Source: Prolixibacteraceae bacterium
Lineage (GTDB): Bacteria > Bacteroidota > Bacteroidia > Bacteroidales > Prolixibacteraceae
DNA length: 64,000 bases
Reading direction: 5' to 3'
NCBI GenBank assembly: GCA_003506435.1
Contig: DOAQ01000008.1
Location: 1-64,000 of the forward strand
Below, piece by piece: positions 9,401 through 16,804 of this stretch; position 1 is the first letter of the stretch; each line of letters begins with the position of its first letter. The position numbers and the translations under genes were made by a program. Under the pieces are notes generated by a model. The model saw nothing but the letters and a program-made list of their open reading frames with translations, did not search any database and was not told the origin of the DNA.

Positions 9401-9787
9401 CTGCTGAGTTTGCCAGCCATTTTCGGAAGGAGAGAGAATAATCCTTCGTTGATCAATTGAATAACTCACATTTTGCCCCTGAAAGATTTGATCAAGCAGC
9501 ACATTAATGGTTTGATTGTGCGCTTTAATATTGATCTTTCGGTAAACGTCAACATACTCATTGTTGTAAATAAAAAAGTAACCACTCTGATCCTCAATTT
9601 CTTTTAAAACGTCTTTGATCAAAGCATTTTCCTGGTTGATAGTAATTGTTTTGTTCTGGGAATAGGTCCCTGAAGCAATCAATGCGAAAGTTGAAACAAA
9701 AAAGAAGAATGTAGTTAGTTTCATAATAATCAGAACTTTTGTCTTAAGAATACGGTAAAGTATTCCGTTCGTGTTTGTTTTTTTCAT
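6470..9787 (-). CDS. SusC/RagA family TonB-dependent outer-membrane transporter (PUL 1)
   Basis: TonB-dependent beta-barrel that imports oligosaccharides together with the SusD partner. I choose the ATG at 9787 (MKKTNTNG), giving 1105 residues; the frame extends 18 codons further, but that part is within the leader. Domains in order: signal peptide, an STN secretin/TonB domain (about 40-100) used for signalling to FecR, a carboxypeptidase-regulatory-like domain (GKVTDSSGASLPGV region), the plug with the SusC-type motif (ILKDASATAIYGSRGANGV, seen in part) and the barrel. The STN domain agrees with the adjacent sigma/FecR pair: ligand binding should release the ECF sigma factor (known for the family). 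Confidence 0.95.
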   Translation of the reverse strand: MKKTNTNGILYRILKTKVLIIMKLTTFFFFVSTFALIASGTYSQNKTITINQENALIKDVLKEIEDQSGYFFIYNNEYVDVYRKINIKAHNQTINVLLDQIFQGQNVSYSIDQRRIILSPSENGWQTQQQKTVTGKVTDSSGASLPGVSVVVKGTTNGTITDTDGKYNLTNIPADAMLVFSFVGMKMQEVSVTGKTIINVKMEEETIGIDEIVAIGYGSAKRKDVTGAVGSVKSAEIIRSNPVQPAKALQGHVAGVNVNKVNSRPGSDYTIDIRGVHSISYSSEPLVVIDGVMGGKLNTLNPSDIETIDILKDASATAIYGSRGANGVIIVSTKKGKQGHSKITYDGYIGVKMPTNLPDLMTAQDFYHAYNDVVKAENPSANPVWTATELANVQAGKSVDWVDQVTDPSTQTSHVVSLSGGNEATTYYFSTGYLNEKGNLLNTGYERYNLKGSIDGKISEKIKAGFTSYYTYSVLNLGSNETLRGAYRVRPTGSIYYNELVNPAETNDKDVKGYAFWMGIKDTQIQNPILEVAAENYQDETRVSNFLGNGYLEITPMKGLSFKSSLSASMFASRRGEFRGADSKSRLNKLPIASVSSSFNSSYTWDNILTYKKLFGLHDLNITMAQSAMQERLETTGSAVENLPYNSGWYALNTAALITGVSSSLVERSILSFMGRVNYIFNEKYLLTLTGRYDGSSVLAEGNKWAFFPSAALAWRAGEEPFVKDLNLFSDLKVRLSYGEVGNDVVSPYSTQAYLKKTAYDFNGVAAYGYTPNNIGNADLKWENSAEINFGVNMGFLKNKIMVDLEYYNKKTNDLIQNVALPTSLGFGSVTANVGKLVNRGLEITLNTVNIKNENFSWTTNVNFSTNHNEILELYGGTVTRDIANRLFVGESLKANYYYKFDGIWQTDEATEATKYGQIPGSVKVVDQINDGKISSAANADDRVVLGDELPDWIAGITNTLTYKNWDLSFFIYTRQGVQFKNAMLAGSFGELGSNRYNKLNLNYWTATNPTNDYFGVWQANPYREAIQYKDASFWRISNITLGYNLPKTFIDRLHIGSVRCYLQASNPFVFTKENNIWMDPEFNSGVYTDDVPYATYLFGVNLSF

Positions 9788-9847
9788 AAATTCGAATTGT
9801 TTAATTTTTAAACTAATTTTTATGTCTGTTGGTGCAGACATTTAATC

Positions 9848-9877
9848 AACAGGAAGATGTACCACCATCTTCCTGTT
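9848..9877. promoter_or_regulatory. Leader hairpin between fecR and susC (PUL 1)
   Basis: A perfect 12-bp stem (9848-9859 with 9866-9877) with a 6-nt loop, 60 bp upstream of the susC start. It has no minus-strand T-run, so it looks more like an mRNA processing or stability element than a terminator. PUL 2 has an analogous hairpin at 31638-31666. Confidence 0.55.
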
Positions 9878-9915
9878 TTAATTTTTCAGCATAGGCAAAT
9901 TGTTTTGGTTTTCAT

Positions 9916-10953
9916 TTATTTCGCTTTTAATATTATTGTCCGTTTAGAATACTCCCCATCGCTGTTCTTTGTTGCCGGGTTTATTTCATATTGCAAAGGA
10001 GAAGTGAGACTGAAGACAGTAAGAATTTCCTCCAACGATTCGTTTATAAAAGTCCCGGTAAACCGATAATTCATCAACTGTTCATCTTCAACCTGGATTT
10101 CAACATTATACCAGCTCTCCATTCTTTTCATTACCTCCTGAATAGGATCATCCATGAAAATCATTTTGCCATCGATCCAGCCAATATATTTTTCATGCTC
10201 AACGATTGATTCTTTATATATTTTATTCTCAGTTACATCAAAACGGGCCAATTGACCGGGGTCTAAAACCATTACCCTTTCTGATTTCGTGGTGTTTACA
10301 AGGTCGATTGCTACTTTCCCTTCTATCAGTGCAATTTCAATCCTGGAATCGGGGTTATAAGCATTCACGTTAAATTCTGTTCCCAACGCTGTGACCTCAA
10401 GTTTGTTGGCTTGAACTATAAAAGGCCTTTTCGCATCCTTTGCAACTTTAAAAAAACCTTCACCTTTCAGTTCAACCCGGCGTTCGTTTTGTTTGGCAAA
10501 ATGATTCGAAAACCGCAAAGAACTTCCGGAGTTTAAATAAACCAATGTTCCTTCAGGAAGCTCAATATTGGTCCTGGTCCCGTAAGCGGCATTGACTTCC
10601 TCGTAATAAACAGGATTTGATTGACGGTTGGAAAGGAAATAACTAAAAGCCCCGGAAAGCAATACTGATAAAAACAGGATAGCAGCAATTTGCTGAATGA
10701 CGCTTAATTTAAATACTTTTACTTTTTCAATTCCTGCTTTCTCGTGTACCGTATTTAACGCCCTGTTTGAATTAATCTTTCCCGGAAATTGCAGGATCCC
10801 TGATTTTTCCCATAAATCCACGATGTCATCAAATTCAACCTTGTGCTTTTCGTTTTCTGATATCCAATTATTCAAAAGGGAAGATTCTTGATCCGTTATA
10901 TTCCCGGAAAGATGCCTGGAAATTAACACATATATTTCTTCGTTGTCATTCAT
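9916..10953 (-). CDS. FecR family anti-sigma factor (PUL 1)
   Basis: Inner-membrane regulator that holds the cognate ECF sigma factor and releases it when SusC signals; 345 residues. The N-terminal cytoplasmic part (about 1-80) is the sigma-binding region, a single membrane helix follows at about 83-108 (IAAILFLSVLLSGAF), then the periplasmic FecR domain with TRTNIELPEGT, LNSGSSLRF and GTEFNVNAY-type motifs, and a C-terminal DUF4974-like segment. It lies between the ECF sigma gene upstream (125-bp gap) and susC downstream. This order is standard for hybrid-free, sigma-controlled PULs. Confidence 0.93.
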   Translation of the reverse strand: MNDNEEIYVLISRHLSGNITDQESSLLNNWISENEKHKVEFDDIVDLWEKSGILQFPGKINSNRALNTVHEKAGIEKVKVFKLSVIQQIAAILFLSVLLSGAFSYFLSNRQSNPVYYEEVNAAYGTRTNIELPEGTLVYLNSGSSLRFSNHFAKQNERRVELKGEGFFKVAKDAKRPFIVQANKLEVTALGTEFNVNAYNPDSRIEIALIEGKVAIDLVNTTKSERVMVLDPGQLARFDVTENKIYKESIVEHEKYIGWIDGKMIFMDDPIQEVMKRMESWYNVEIQVEDEQLMNYRFTGTFINESLEEILTVFSLTSPLQYEINPATKNSDGEYSKRTIILKAK

Positions 10954-11078
10954 TTTGCATGTTTTAAACTACTGACTGCGAAACCGGCACCAAACCCTAC
11001 ATTCATTTCCGGATTATTTTTTTGTTTTGATGCTGACGTATGAAAAACAGCTAGATTGGGAAACTAAGGATATGTTGC

Positions 11079-11735
11079 TCAGAAGGATAAAAATGAGCTA
11101 TTCTTTCTTGCCATGAAATATCTTTGTGGGATTCTTAGAAAAAACAATACGGGATTGATATTCCTTGAGTCGAAAGATGGTAAAAATTCTTTCAATTCAA
11201 CCCTCAGCGTTTTTAGTGATCTGCCAATTAGCGCCTCAACTCCCTTAACCGAAATGTCCATTTTCTCGGCTATTTCCTTATTTGTCAGATTTTCAAACCG
11301 GCTAAATTCAAATGCAAGGCGGCACCGCGGGGGAAGTTTAGATAATGCAATGACTAAACATTCTTCAAAATTTCTGCCGAAAATTTCCTCTTCGGTTGAA
11401 TTATCCGGCTCATTGTTGTTGTTTTCCTGTAAGGTCAGGTCTCGGATTCGTTGCTCTTTCAAATAATCAGAGCACTGATTTTTAACCATGCTGGTAAGAT
11501 AAGCAGCTACATTTTTAATTGGTTCCGAGACAAAACGACGTTCCCATAACTTGATAAAAACATTTTGCACCAGGCACTGAGACATATCAGCATCATGGAT
11601 TAAAAAAAATGCAAAACGGCACAGATTATCGTAATGCTTTTTGAAAATTACATCAAAAGCCTTCGGGTTCCCATTTTTTATTTCTTCCAATAAAATACTG
11701 TCGGGCGATGATATGTCGAACGAAGAACGCCACAT
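11079..11735 (-). CDS. ECF RNA polymerase sigma factor (PUL 1)
   Basis: Sigma-70 family extracytoplasmic-function factor of 218 residues, probably directing transcription of the adjacent susCD. Region 2 is at about 20-90 (AFDVIFKKHYDNLCRFAFF, with NVFIKLWERR) and region 4 at about 125-185 (LSKLPPRCRLAFEFSRFE, then LTNKEIAEKMDISVKGVEA). It is followed by the FecR anti-sigma gene. A TATTTTTA sequence about 50 bp upstream on the minus strand is a weak match to the housekeeping -7 element; I would not insist on it. Confidence 0.93.
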   Translation of the reverse strand: MWRSSFDISSPDSILLEEIKNGNPKAFDVIFKKHYDNLCRFAFFLIHDADMSQCLVQNVFIKLWERRFVSEPIKNVAAYLTSMVKNQCSDYLKEQRIRDLTLQENNNNEPDNSTEEEIFGRNFEECLVIALSKLPPRCRLAFEFSRFENLTNKEIAEKMDISVKGVEALIGRSLKTLRVELKEFLPSFDSRNINPVLFFLRIPQRYFMARKNSSFLSF

Positions 11736-11955
11736 AGTAATTACCTAGTACAGTTTTAAGGAAGTAAAAATAGAATTTAAATTTTATAGTCTGATTCTTT
11801 GTGAAGTGAAATATGACCGTCGATATAGTAAACAAACAGATGGACAATAGCCCGCATTTTATAATCCCAGGTTTTTATACTGAAAACTATTTTGTGTAAT
11901 GAACCGGAACCAAGCAGACAAAATATTTTCCTCCTGAAGAATGAAAGGCCTCGTA

Positions 11956-12087
11956 TTAGTATGCTGAGCCTCTCCGCATCAGGATACTGAACCTCCCCGC
12001 ATTAGGATGCGGGACACTTCCGCATCCTAAGGGCAGACGATGCCGCATGATGAGGAAGAAGCGACACGCATTCTAATACAGGACAAC
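11956..12087. repeat. 23-bp degenerate tandem array with an embedded palindrome
   Basis: Five consecutive 23-bp units (11956, 11979, 12002, 12025 and 12048) each end in CGCA, and four of the five begin with a variant of TYAGGAT or TNNTAAG; a sixth partial copy starts at 12071. Units 3 and 4 also form a perfect 11-bp inverted repeat (12002-12012 and 12020-12030). The array lies between the two PULs, in a 463-bp stretch without a gene. The rest of that stretch shows nothing I can name. Confidence 0.65.
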
Positions 12088-12198
12088 CCCTTCCCATATC
12101 TTGCAGCACTTAAATTCATGAAGGCCCTTATTTCCTGTTTTTTGGACAGCCTCTACTCTTTATACCCGGGTTCAATTATTGGGAGTAATGCCTGTGGA

Positions 12199-13575
12199 TT
12201 ATAGTTTTATATAATTTGTTCCGTATGGTTTTCTCTGAGGACGGGAGAGCATTGCATTTGCTTCATCATCGTTTTTAAACCGTTCTTTTTCCGGATCCCA
12301 GAACAGCTTTCGTTCAAGTTTCATTGCGATGTCGCTCAACAGGCAGACGGTTCCGCTGCGATGTCCTATTTCCGCAGTCGAGATGGGCAACTTCCGGGAC
12401 TGGATACATTCGAGCCAGTTTCCATGCTGATCTCCTGCCTTATACAAATGAATTTCGTTTTCCTTAATTCCGGAAGTAAGAATTTTGGGATCGCTGGCAT
12501 CGAGTAGTTTGGCGTTTTTCTCAATCGGCACAGGATCGCTTGATGTAACTCTGTGAGTCCCCGGTCCGGCAGTTATCCAACCTTCTGTACCTTCATACTT
12601 TATTAGAACAGGGTATTCTGAGTTTGTATAACAGGTAACGCCATTTGCATATTCGTGTTTGACCATAAAATCGCCATGAACATCCCACAGACCGGATTTT
12701 GGAAATTCAGCAACGGCTTCAATCGAAACCGGACCTGTATATTCAGTATCCATTCCCCATGCAGCCACATCGAAATAATGCTGAGCAGTACCGGTAATTG
12801 CACCTGCCCCGAACTGATGACGTCGCAACCATCCCGGGCGACTGTAATCATTTTGCGGGTGTACTCCAATTTCGGTATAATATACCTCTGGTGTAGAACC
12901 CAGCCACATATCGTAATTTAAATTCTTTGGAACGGGCATTTCAGCAGCTTCCGGTCCAGAAGGATCACCCGGGAAACCAACCCGTACGGTGTGCAACTTG
13001 CCGATTCTTCCGTTTCGCACCAATTCGGCAGCAATCCGGAACTGTGGGGAGGTACGGTGCTGGGTACAAACCTGTAATATTCTTCCCTTTTTCTTCACAA
13101 TTTCGCACATCAGCCTGCCTTCGGCAACTGTCAGCGAAAAAGGTTTTTGCAGCATGATATCTTTACCGGCAAGAGCTGCTTCGATGGCTGGTTGGGCATG
13201 CCAGTGATCGGGCGTACTTATTACCACTGCATCAATGTCTGACCGCAATAACATTTCCCGGTAATCCTCAAACATTTTTGTATCGATGTAATCACTTTTT
13301 CCGGTTTTATTTGCGTAGAACTGATCAATCTTGTCTTTCCCGTTTTTCATACGGTTACTGTCCAGGTCACTACAGGCAACGACCCTGGCAATATCGAATT
13401 TAAAAATTGCAGGAAGGTCCAGGCTCATTGCAATCCGTCCGCAACCTATCTGACCGATATTAATTTTGTCGCTCGGCGGGTTTTTGCCAATAACATGCGA
13501 GGGAATGATGGTGGGGACAACGAATGCTCCGGCAGTAGTAGCCAGCGCGTTTCTTAAGAAAAGTCTTCGTTTCAT
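12199..13575 (-). CDS. Exported Gfo/Idh/MocA family oxidoreductase
   Basis: NAD(P)-dependent sugar oxidoreductase-like protein, 458 residues. The start MKRRLFLRNALATTAGAF is a twin-arginine (Tat) signal, so it is exported folded, with cofactor. The Rossmann motif is IGQIGCGRIA (about 40-49), the inner dinucleotide-fold motif STPDHWHA follows, and the family's EKP reads QKPFS, a variant I believe occurs in this subfamily. It is the last gene of PUL 2, 20 bp from nagB-like. Its substrate is unknown; its place suggests periplasmic oxidation or epimerisation of a released sugar or glycoside (inference). It does not resemble the GH109 glycosidases that share this fold. Confidence 0.88.
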   Translation of the reverse strand: MKRRLFLRNALATTAGAFVVPTIIPSHVIGKNPPSDKINIGQIGCGRIAMSLDLPAIFKFDIARVVACSDLDSNRMKNGKDKIDQFYANKTGKSDYIDTKMFEDYREMLLRSDIDAVVISTPDHWHAQPAIEAALAGKDIMLQKPFSLTVAEGRLMCEIVKKKGRILQVCTQHRTSPQFRIAAELVRNGRIGKLHTVRVGFPGDPSGPEAAEMPVPKNLNYDMWLGSTPEVYYTEIGVHPQNDYSRPGWLRRHQFGAGAITGTAQHYFDVAAWGMDTEYTGPVSIEAVAEFPKSGLWDVHGDFMVKHEYANGVTCYTNSEYPVLIKYEGTEGWITAGPGTHRVTSSDPVPIEKNAKLLDASDPKILTSGIKENEIHLYKAGDQHGNWLECIQSRKLPISTAEIGHRSGTVCLLSDIAMKLERKLFWDPEKERFKNDDEANAMLSRPQRKPYGTNYIKL

Positions 13576-13595
13576 TTTCAGATAAATTTTATGGG

Positions 13596-14360
13596 TTAGT
13601 TATTAATTTTTATTGCAGCAAAACGATCAAGAAAAAGAACAGCACTGTTGTGTTCTCGTAATATTGAAGCAGGACAGGAACTATCTATTTCACCGTACAA
13701 TGTATTATAAACAGCTTCCGATTTCCGTTCGTCGGGAACCGTACAGCATATTGCCTTGCTGCTCATTATTGCTGTTACAGTTAAAGTAGCCGCCGTTTCC
13801 GGAACATGATTAATGGTCGGGAACCACCCTTCGCCTACTTGTTGTTTTCTGCATGCTTCATCCATTTTTACTACTCTCAGGTAAGCCGGATCATCAAAAT
13901 CAGCAATGAAAGGATCGTTAAATGCAATATGCCCGTTTTCGCCAATGCCAATACATGCAACATCAACGGGATTTTCCTTCAGCAGTTTTTCATATCGTTT
14001 GATCTCGGCATTCATATCTTCTGCATCTCCGTTTAAGTAATAAACGTTTTTAGGTTTCACTATTTCTGCAACCCGTTCCCGGAGAAATTTTCGAAAGCTG
14101 GCGGGATGCTGGTCCGAGATGCCGATATATTCATCAAGATGGAAAAGGGTTATTCTTGTCCAATCAAGTCCCTTCTTCAGAAGAACTTCGAGTAGCGGAT
14201 ATTGCGAAGCTCCTGTTCCCAGGATGAGATTGGCTGTCCCTCTTTCGTTGATTGCCTGATTCAGTTTTTCAGCGACAAAAGAAGCTGACTCCTGCCCCAT
14301 TTTTTCCTTATCATCAAAAATTTCAACCTTCAGTTTGTCTTTATAAAATGATTTTCTCAT
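13596..14360 (-). CDS. Glucosamine-6-phosphate deaminase-like protein (NagB family, altered catalytic residues)
   Basis: Cytoplasmic protein of 254 residues in the NagB/6-phosphogluconolactonase fold. Conserved parts: LDEY (75-78, equivalent to E. coli Asp72) and GIGENGHIAFND (138-149). In E. coli NagB the latter contains Asp141, His143 and Glu148; here these positions are Asn142, His144 and Asp149. Two of the four usual catalytic carboxylates are therefore changed. The gene is 12 bp from nagA-like and in the PUL 2 operon. It may still be a deaminase, or an isomerase/lactonase for another phosphosugar; the annotation as nagB should be treated with caution. Confidence 0.8.
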   Translation of the reverse strand: MRKSFYKDKLKVEIFDDKEKMGQESASFVAEKLNQAINERGTANLILGTGASQYPLLEVLLKKGLDWTRITLFHLDEYIGISDQHPASFRKFLRERVAEIVKPKNVYYLNGDAEDMNAEIKRYEKLLKENPVDVACIGIGENGHIAFNDPFIADFDDPAYLRVVKMDEACRKQQVGEGWFPTINHVPETAATLTVTAIMSSKAICCTVPDERKSEAVYNTLYGEIDSSCPASILREHNSAVLFLDRFAAIKINN

Positions 14361-14372
14361 CGTTTATTTTAT

Positions 14373-15581
14373 TTAGTTTGATTCGTAAACAAGTTTCCCA
14401 TGGACAATGGTTTTTCTGATTTTCATGTTAAAATCGTCCATCGAAAACAATATTATATCGGCTCGTTTTCCGGGTTCCAATTTTCCGCGGTCGTTTAAAT
14501 TATGCAGACGGGCAGGATTTGTTGTTGTCATTTGAATTGCTTCTGCCAGGCTGCAACCTGTAACTTTCATGATGTGCCCGACTCCTTTCGTCAAATCGGA
14601 AGCAGACCCGTATAACCCGCCTTCCATACCCGAGAACCGGAGACTCCCGTCAGTTCCCTTTTCAATTGTCTCACCGCTTTTTATTTTGTATTGACCGGCC
14701 GGTAATCCTGCATAACTTGTGATATCTGAGGTAATGATGATATTATTGCTTCCTTTTGCCCTGTAAAAGACCTGAAGAATTTCTGCAGGAAGATGAAAGC
14801 CATCGGCAATAATACTGATCATCAACCGGCTGTCGGCAAGCTGTGGCCAGATGGGATTGCTGTGCCTGTTGACAAGTCCGGCACAACCGTTACCCAGATG
14901 AGTTGCCAGTTCTGCGCCATTATCGATTGCCTGTTTTATTATTTCCGCGGAACCGTTATGATGACCCAAAGAAACAACGATTCCAATCTCTCTGCACTTT
15001 CGTATAAATTCGAAGGCGCCATCAATTTCGGGAGCGAGAGTAACCAAAAGTATCTTTCCTTCTGCGGCATCATATAATTCAAGAAACTCTTTCCAATCCG
15101 GAGTACGAACATGCTCTTTGGGATGCGCACCCCGGTAGCCATCTACTGCTGAGATATAAGGCCCTTCAAGATGAAACCCCGGCACGGACCCCAAGAGAGA
15201 AGGATCATTTTTTGCGCTGGTAAGTACTGCGATATTCCTTAGCAGTAAATCCTGACTGTTTGTGGTTAACGTAGGAAAGTAGGTTGTAACTCCTTCTTTC
15301 CAAAGAGCTTCAGTAACTTTTTTAACATCAGCAACCGTTAATTTTCCTGTTCCTGCCGCTGTAGTATCCGCTCCTTCAAGAGCAAACGAGATGGATATAT
15401 ATCCGTTTATCTGAATATCGACCAGTCCCGGGGCAATATACAAGGGATTCCTGTTATCCGACAGCTTATCAAGTCGTTCAATTCTCGTGATAATACCATT
15501 CTCAAACTCGACAGAAACCGGGGAATGATCAAGGTAATTGATACCTTCAACTCTTTTTGGTGAACTCACGAAATCAGTCAT
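14373..15581 (-). CDS. N-acetylglucosamine-6-phosphate deacetylase-like amidohydrolase (NagA family)
   Basis: Metal-dependent cytoplasmic amidohydrolase of 402 residues that in the classic pathway deacetylates GlcNAc-6-P before NagB. Visible motifs are PGLVDIQINGY (51-61), FHLEGPY (Glu139), GHHNG (His207 or 208), THLGNG (His228), DGFH (His263) and TSD (Asp286). These are the NagA metal and catalytic positions. The segment after THLGNG departs from E. coli NagA, which usually reads THLFNAM, so this belongs to a divergent subgroup. It is paired with a NagB-like gene carrying changed catalytic residues, so both may act on a different N-acyl amino-sugar phosphate. Confidence 0.85.
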   Translation of the reverse strand: MTDFVSSPKRVEGINYLDHSPVSVEFENGIITRIERLDKLSDNRNPLYIAPGLVDIQINGYISISFALEGADTTAAGTGKLTVADVKKVTEALWKEGVTTYFPTLTTNSQDLLLRNIAVLTSAKNDPSLLGSVPGFHLEGPYISAVDGYRGAHPKEHVRTPDWKEFLELYDAAEGKILLVTLAPEIDGAFEFIRKCREIGIVVSLGHHNGSAEIIKQAIDNGAELATHLGNGCAGLVNRHSNPIWPQLADSRLMISIIADGFHLPAEILQVFYRAKGSNNIIITSDITSYAGLPAGQYKIKSGETIEKGTDGSLRFSGMEGGLYGSASDLTKGVGHIMKVTGCSLAEAIQMTTTNPARLHNLNDRGKLEPGKRADIILFSMDDFNMKIRKTIVHGKLVYESN

Positions 15582-15630
15582 AGTATTAAATTTTTATTGA
15601 ATTTATTCAACCGGGAAACAATTGCTGCGA

Positions 15631-16656
15631 TTATTTTTTTGCTCGTTCCATCATTGTTTTTAGATCAACAGCTATTCCACCTCTTTGTTTGCTTTCTTCT
15701 GCGGCCTCCATAAATGCAACAATTGCCAGTGTTTCTTCCGGTTGAACAGGGACAATTCCGGTTTTGAAAAATTCAATTATTTCTTTCAGCAACGGGTTGT
15801 ATCCTTTGTATTCACCAAAGACTTCATTCCCCTTTTCTCCAAAGACGATACCTCCGAAATTTTTATTTCCAAAACGTGTTCCCCGGTAAGAACCAATACG
15901 CCCGTCCTGCCATGTTCCAACCAACATATCTGTATCATCTGTATGAATCCTGACTACACTTTTACAATCGGCTCCCATAACGGCAAACAGCAATTCTATG
16001 CCATGAATTCCGTACCAGAAAAGATCCGGATGTGTCTTCTCTATTGAAGCCGGGCCATAGGTATCTGCCCCGAATACTTTTCCCGCTTTTCCTTCCGCTA
16101 TTTCTTTGGCGCCTGTAATGTACCGTACAGAAGAAGACGAAAATACAGGGACATTGTACCGTTTTGCCTCATCAAATATGGTTACAGCATCGGTCAGCGA
16201 TGCAGCAACAGGTTTGTCTATAAACATTGATTTACCCGCCTTAATTACCGGCAAAGCCTGCTCCCGGTGTTTGCGCCCGTCAACAGTTTCCAGGAACACT
16301 ACATCAACTTTTTTCAGCAGTTCTTCAATCGAATTTACGATTTCCACTCCTTGCTGTTTTACCTGCTCGGTAAAACCCGCAACTCTGTCAATACTTGCCT
16401 GGATATCACTGCTTCCTGCAGTAGGGTAAGCAGCTACTACTTTGTACCCGCTCCATTCATTACCTGCATCGGGTGCGTTGAGCGCTTTGGTAAAAGCGAT
16501 ACAATGGGAAGTATCCAATCCAATAATACCGACTCTTTTCCCTTCTGAAATATTACTATCCGTTTTTGCTGAAGCAAGACTGCCTGCAAATGCCAACCCA
16601 GTAACGGCAATAGCAGATGTGCGTATAAACTTTCTGCGGTTTAATTTATCTTTCAT
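15631..16656 (-). CDS. Exported Gfo/Idh/MocA family oxidoreductase
   Basis: Second oxidoreductase-like protein of PUL 2, 341 residues, shorter and not closely similar to the one at 12199-13575. Its N-terminus has a Tat-type signal (NRRKFIRTSA, hydrophobic stretch to about 30). The dinucleotide motif is VGIIGLDTSH (about 42-51), an unusual Rossmann loop lacking the third glycine. The EKP-type motif reads DKPVA. The variant loop means cofactor binding is not assured. It is 49 bp upstream of nagA-like and 148 bp downstream of the GH36 gene, probably one transcript. Confidence 0.82.
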   Translation of the reverse strand: MKDKLNRRKFIRTSAIAVTGLAFAGSLASAKTDSNISEGKRVGIIGLDTSHCIAFTKALNAPDAGNEWSGYKVVAAYPTAGSSDIQASIDRVAGFTEQVKQQGVEIVNSIEELLKKVDVVFLETVDGRKHREQALPVIKAGKSMFIDKPVAASLTDAVTIFDEAKRYNVPVFSSSSVRYITGAKEIAEGKAGKVFGADTYGPASIEKTHPDLFWYGIHGIELLFAVMGADCKSVVRIHTDDTDMLVGTWQDGRIGSYRGTRFGNKNFGGIVFGEKGNEVFGEYKGYNPLLKEIIEFFKTGIVPVQPEETLAIVAFMEAAEESKQRGGIAVDLKTMMERAKK

Positions 16657-16804
16657 AGTATTCGATTTATTCTTAGTAATGTTTAAATGAATCTTATTGT
16701 TTTTTTAGTATTTTGAAGTGATGGTTGTCAAAGGGGGGACATTATTATATCCCGATGAGGGCTAGCCGCCTGTTTCGACCATCATGAATTACTGCTATTT
16801 TAAT

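Noticed and set aside
11956..12087. CRISPR array
   Set aside because: The 23-bp units follow each other directly with no spacers, vary in sequence, and no cas gene is near.
12199..13575. GH109 alpha-N-acetylgalactosaminidase
   Set aside because: It shares the fold and the Tat signal, but the sequence fits the QKP-type Gfo/Idh oxidoreductases better.
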